Source: a bacterium
GTDB taxonomy: Bacteria > Bacillota > Bacilli > Lactobacillales > Streptococcaceae
Assembly: GCA_905221085.1 (NCBI GenBank)
Contig: CAJNBT010000002.1
Location: 124,001 to 188,000, forward strand
Length of the DNA: 64,000 nt
Reading direction: 5' to 3'
Shown here: positions 62,748-64,000 of the stretch, in pieces
Numbering within the stretch: position 1 is the first letter of the stretch
Layout: the number at the start of each line of letters is the position of its first letter
The notes under the pieces: generated by a model
The model's database searches: none
Seen by the model: only the letters and a program-made list of their open reading frames with translations
Told to the model about the DNA's origin: nothing
Position numbers and translations under genes: made by a program

Positions 62748-62776
62748 TTGAGATTGTGAGTGTTTTTTGTTATAAT
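62748..62776 (+). promoter_or_regulatory. Promoter with -10 seven bases from a start codon
   Basis: TTGAGA (62748-62753), 17-base spacer, TATAAT (62771-62776), then GAAAGTT and ATG 62784. The predicted first RNA base is at or next to the ATG. Confidence 0.75.
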
Positions 62777-62783
62777 GAAAGTT

Positions 62784-63731
62784 ATGAAATCTTATAATAC
62801 CTTGAATGATTATTATCGAAAACTCTTTGGAGAAAAGACTTTTAAAGTCCCTATTGATGCGGGATTTGACTGTCCCAATCGTGATGGAACTGTGGCTCAT
62901 GGAGGTTGTACTTTTTGTACGGTTTCTGGTTCTGGAGATGCTATCGTAGCACCGGATGCCCCTATCCGTGAGCAATTTTATAAGGAAATTGACTTTATGC
63001 ACCGTAAGTGGCCAGATGTTCAGAAGTATTTGGTTTATTTTCAAAATTTTACCAACACCCATGAAAAGGTGGAAGTGATTCGAGAGCGCTATGAGCAGGC
63101 TATCAACGAGCCAGGTGTAGTAGGAATCAATATCGGAACACGGCCAGATTGTTTACCAGACGAAACTATTGAATATTTGGCTGAGTTATCGGAGCGTGTG
63201 CATGTGACAGTTGAATTGGGCTTGCAGACTACTTATGAAGCAACCTCTGACCTGATTAACCGTGCCCACTCTTATGAATTGTACGTGGAAACGGTCAAAC
63301 GTTTGAGAAAGTATCCTAAGATTGAGATTGTTTCTCATTTGATCAATGGTTTGCCTGGTGAAACCCATGAGATGATGGTCGAAAATGTTCGTCGCTGTGT
63401 CACGGATAACGATATTCAAGGAATTAAACTGCACTTGCTTCACCTCATGACCAATACGCGTATGCAACGAGATTACCATGAGGGACGTTTACAACTGATG
63501 AGTCAGGACGAATATGTCAAGGTCATCTGTGACCAATTGGAGATCATTCCCAAGCATATTGTCATCCATCGAATCACAGGAGATGCACCTAGAGATATGC
63601 TGATTGGTCCTATGTGGAGCCTCAATAAATGGGAAGTGCTAAATGCTATTGAAACCGAAATGCGACGCCGTGGAAGCGTTCAAGGATGCAAGGCTGTAAA
63701 ACAGGAGTTTAATAATGAAAAGACCACTTGA
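62784..63731 (+). CDS. Radical SAM protein (YhcC/YtqA family)
   Basis: A 315-residue enzyme of the TIGR01212 type. The [4Fe-4S] cluster cysteines are in FDCPNRDGTVAHGGCTFC (CX14CX2C spacing). Radical SAM beta-barrel motifs GINIGTRPDCLPDETI and VELGLQTTYEATSDLINRAH follow. The RNA or protein substrate is unknown. I place the start at ATG 62784 (MKSYNTLNDYYRKLF), since earlier in-frame starts lie within the promoter. It overlaps the methylase gene by 17 bases. Confidence 0.9.
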   Translation: MKSYNTLNDYYRKLFGEKTFKVPIDAGFDCPNRDGTVAHGGCTFCTVSGSGDAIVAPDAPIREQFYKEIDFMHRKWPDVQKYLVYFQNFTNTHEKVEVIRERYEQAINEPGVVGINIGTRPDCLPDETIEYLAELSERVHVTVELGLQTTYEATSDLINRAHSYELYVETVKRLRKYPKIEIVSHLINGLPGETHEMMVENVRRCVTDNDIQGIKLHLLHLMTNTRMQRDYHEGRLQLMSQDEYVKVICDQLEIIPKHIVIHRITGDAPRDMLIGPMWSLNKWEVLNAIETEMRRRGSVQGCKAVKQEFNNEKTT

Positions 63732-64000
63732 AATGGCACATGATTTTTTGGCTGAGGTCGTGACAAAAGAGGATGTCGTAGTGGATGCGACCATGGGAAA
63801 TGGCCATGATACTCTCTTTCTAGCCAAACTAGCCAAGCAAGTCTATGCCTTTGATATTCAGGAGCAAGCTTTGGAAAAGACCCAAGAGCGTTTGGACCAG
63901 GCTGGAATGACAAATGCCCAGTTGATTTTACAAGGTCATGAGACTCTGGACCAGTTTGTGACAGAAGTCAAGGCAGGGATTTTCAATCTGGGCTATTTGC
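63715..64000 (+). CDS. Class I SAM rRNA methyltransferase (YtqB-like), 5' part
   Basis: The frame starts MKRPLEMAHDFLAEVV with RBS AGGAG and runs off the window. VVDATMGNGHDTLFLAKL is motif I (residues about 23-40), and VYAFDIQEQALEKTQERL motif II. The order ytqA-ytqB is conserved in Bacilli. The visible 95 residues have no interruption. Confidence 0.85.
   Translation, partial: MKRPLEMAHDFLAEVVTKEDVVVDATMGNGHDTLFLAKLAKQVYAFDIQEQALEKTQERLDQAGMTNAQLILQGHETLDQFVTEVKAGIFNLGYL

Noticed and set aside
1-64000. CRISPR array, prophage or intact insertion sequence
   Set aside because: No regularly spaced repeats, phage structural genes or transposase frames were found; the only repeats are BOX elements and the cadD-flanking copies.

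Overview
The window looks like a chromosomal stretch of a mitis-group Streptococcus, either S. pneumoniae or a very close relative such as S. mitis or S. pseudopneumoniae. The evidence is the low-GC coding style, three BOX repeats with the typical boxA-boxB-boxC layout, a full-length PrtA cell-wall protease with pneumococcal-type sequence, and recognisable PsaR, CodY, Vex123/VncRS, MurT/GatD and TCS01 loci. From memory of TIGR4 numbering, the left part (relA tail to pncA, 1-42973) corresponds to a block near SP_1645-SP_1583, while vex1 to prtA (43279-61333) corresponds to about SP_0599-SP_0641. These blocks are far apart in TIGR4 and meet here at a tRNA-Leu, so the chromosome is rearranged relative to that strain. 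The species is not settled by sequence reading alone.

Layout. 1-5617: relA tail, dtd, two paralogous small membrane proteins, pnuC, the Mn regulator psaR, a phosphoesterase, an Rrf2 regulator and a YdcF-like protein. 5706-8331: a GXSXG hydrolase, then an accessory pair of a TetR regulator and a membrane-anchored flavin reductase-like protein with matching operators. 8746-11937: a BceRS-type two-component system followed by a decayed BceB permease remnant and a DUF389 gene broken by one stop codon. 12091-15444: threonyl-tRNA synthetase and a small P-loop kinase behind one T-box, then rpsO. 15445-16873: a cadmium exporter (cadD) between direct copies of the rpsO downstream region. 17003-20509: an iron-siderophore-type ABC transporter whose last gene is a serine esterase. 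This is the most system-like accessory block.

20553-38010 is mostly housekeeping: acyltransferase, P-type ATPase, trmK, nif3-like, galE, glycosyltransferase, ferredoxin, cmk, truA, a vitamin kinase with an ECF transporter subunit, pepQ, and gatD/murT for lipid II amidation. 38109-42973: a hypothiocyanous-acid-reductase-like flavoprotein, RNA helicase cshA, codY and nicotinamidase pncA. 43053-49796: tRNA-Leu, vex1-3, vncRS, fba. 49797-51260 is an AT-rich island with an orphan methyltransferase. 51415-54014 is an ABC-2 exporter. 54761-61333 is prtA, with two tandem PsaR-like operators upstream of its promoter. The right end has small membrane proteins, a radical SAM protein and the start of an rRNA methylase.

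Regulatory links inside the window: PsaR (2412-3062) probably controls prtA. CodY (41610-42398) has a good box at its own promoter and a weaker one at the siderophore operon. The TetR protein has matching inverted repeats in front of itself and its neighbour. The T-box ties the kinase and thrS to tRNA-Thr charging. No CRISPR array, intact insertion sequence or prophage was seen.
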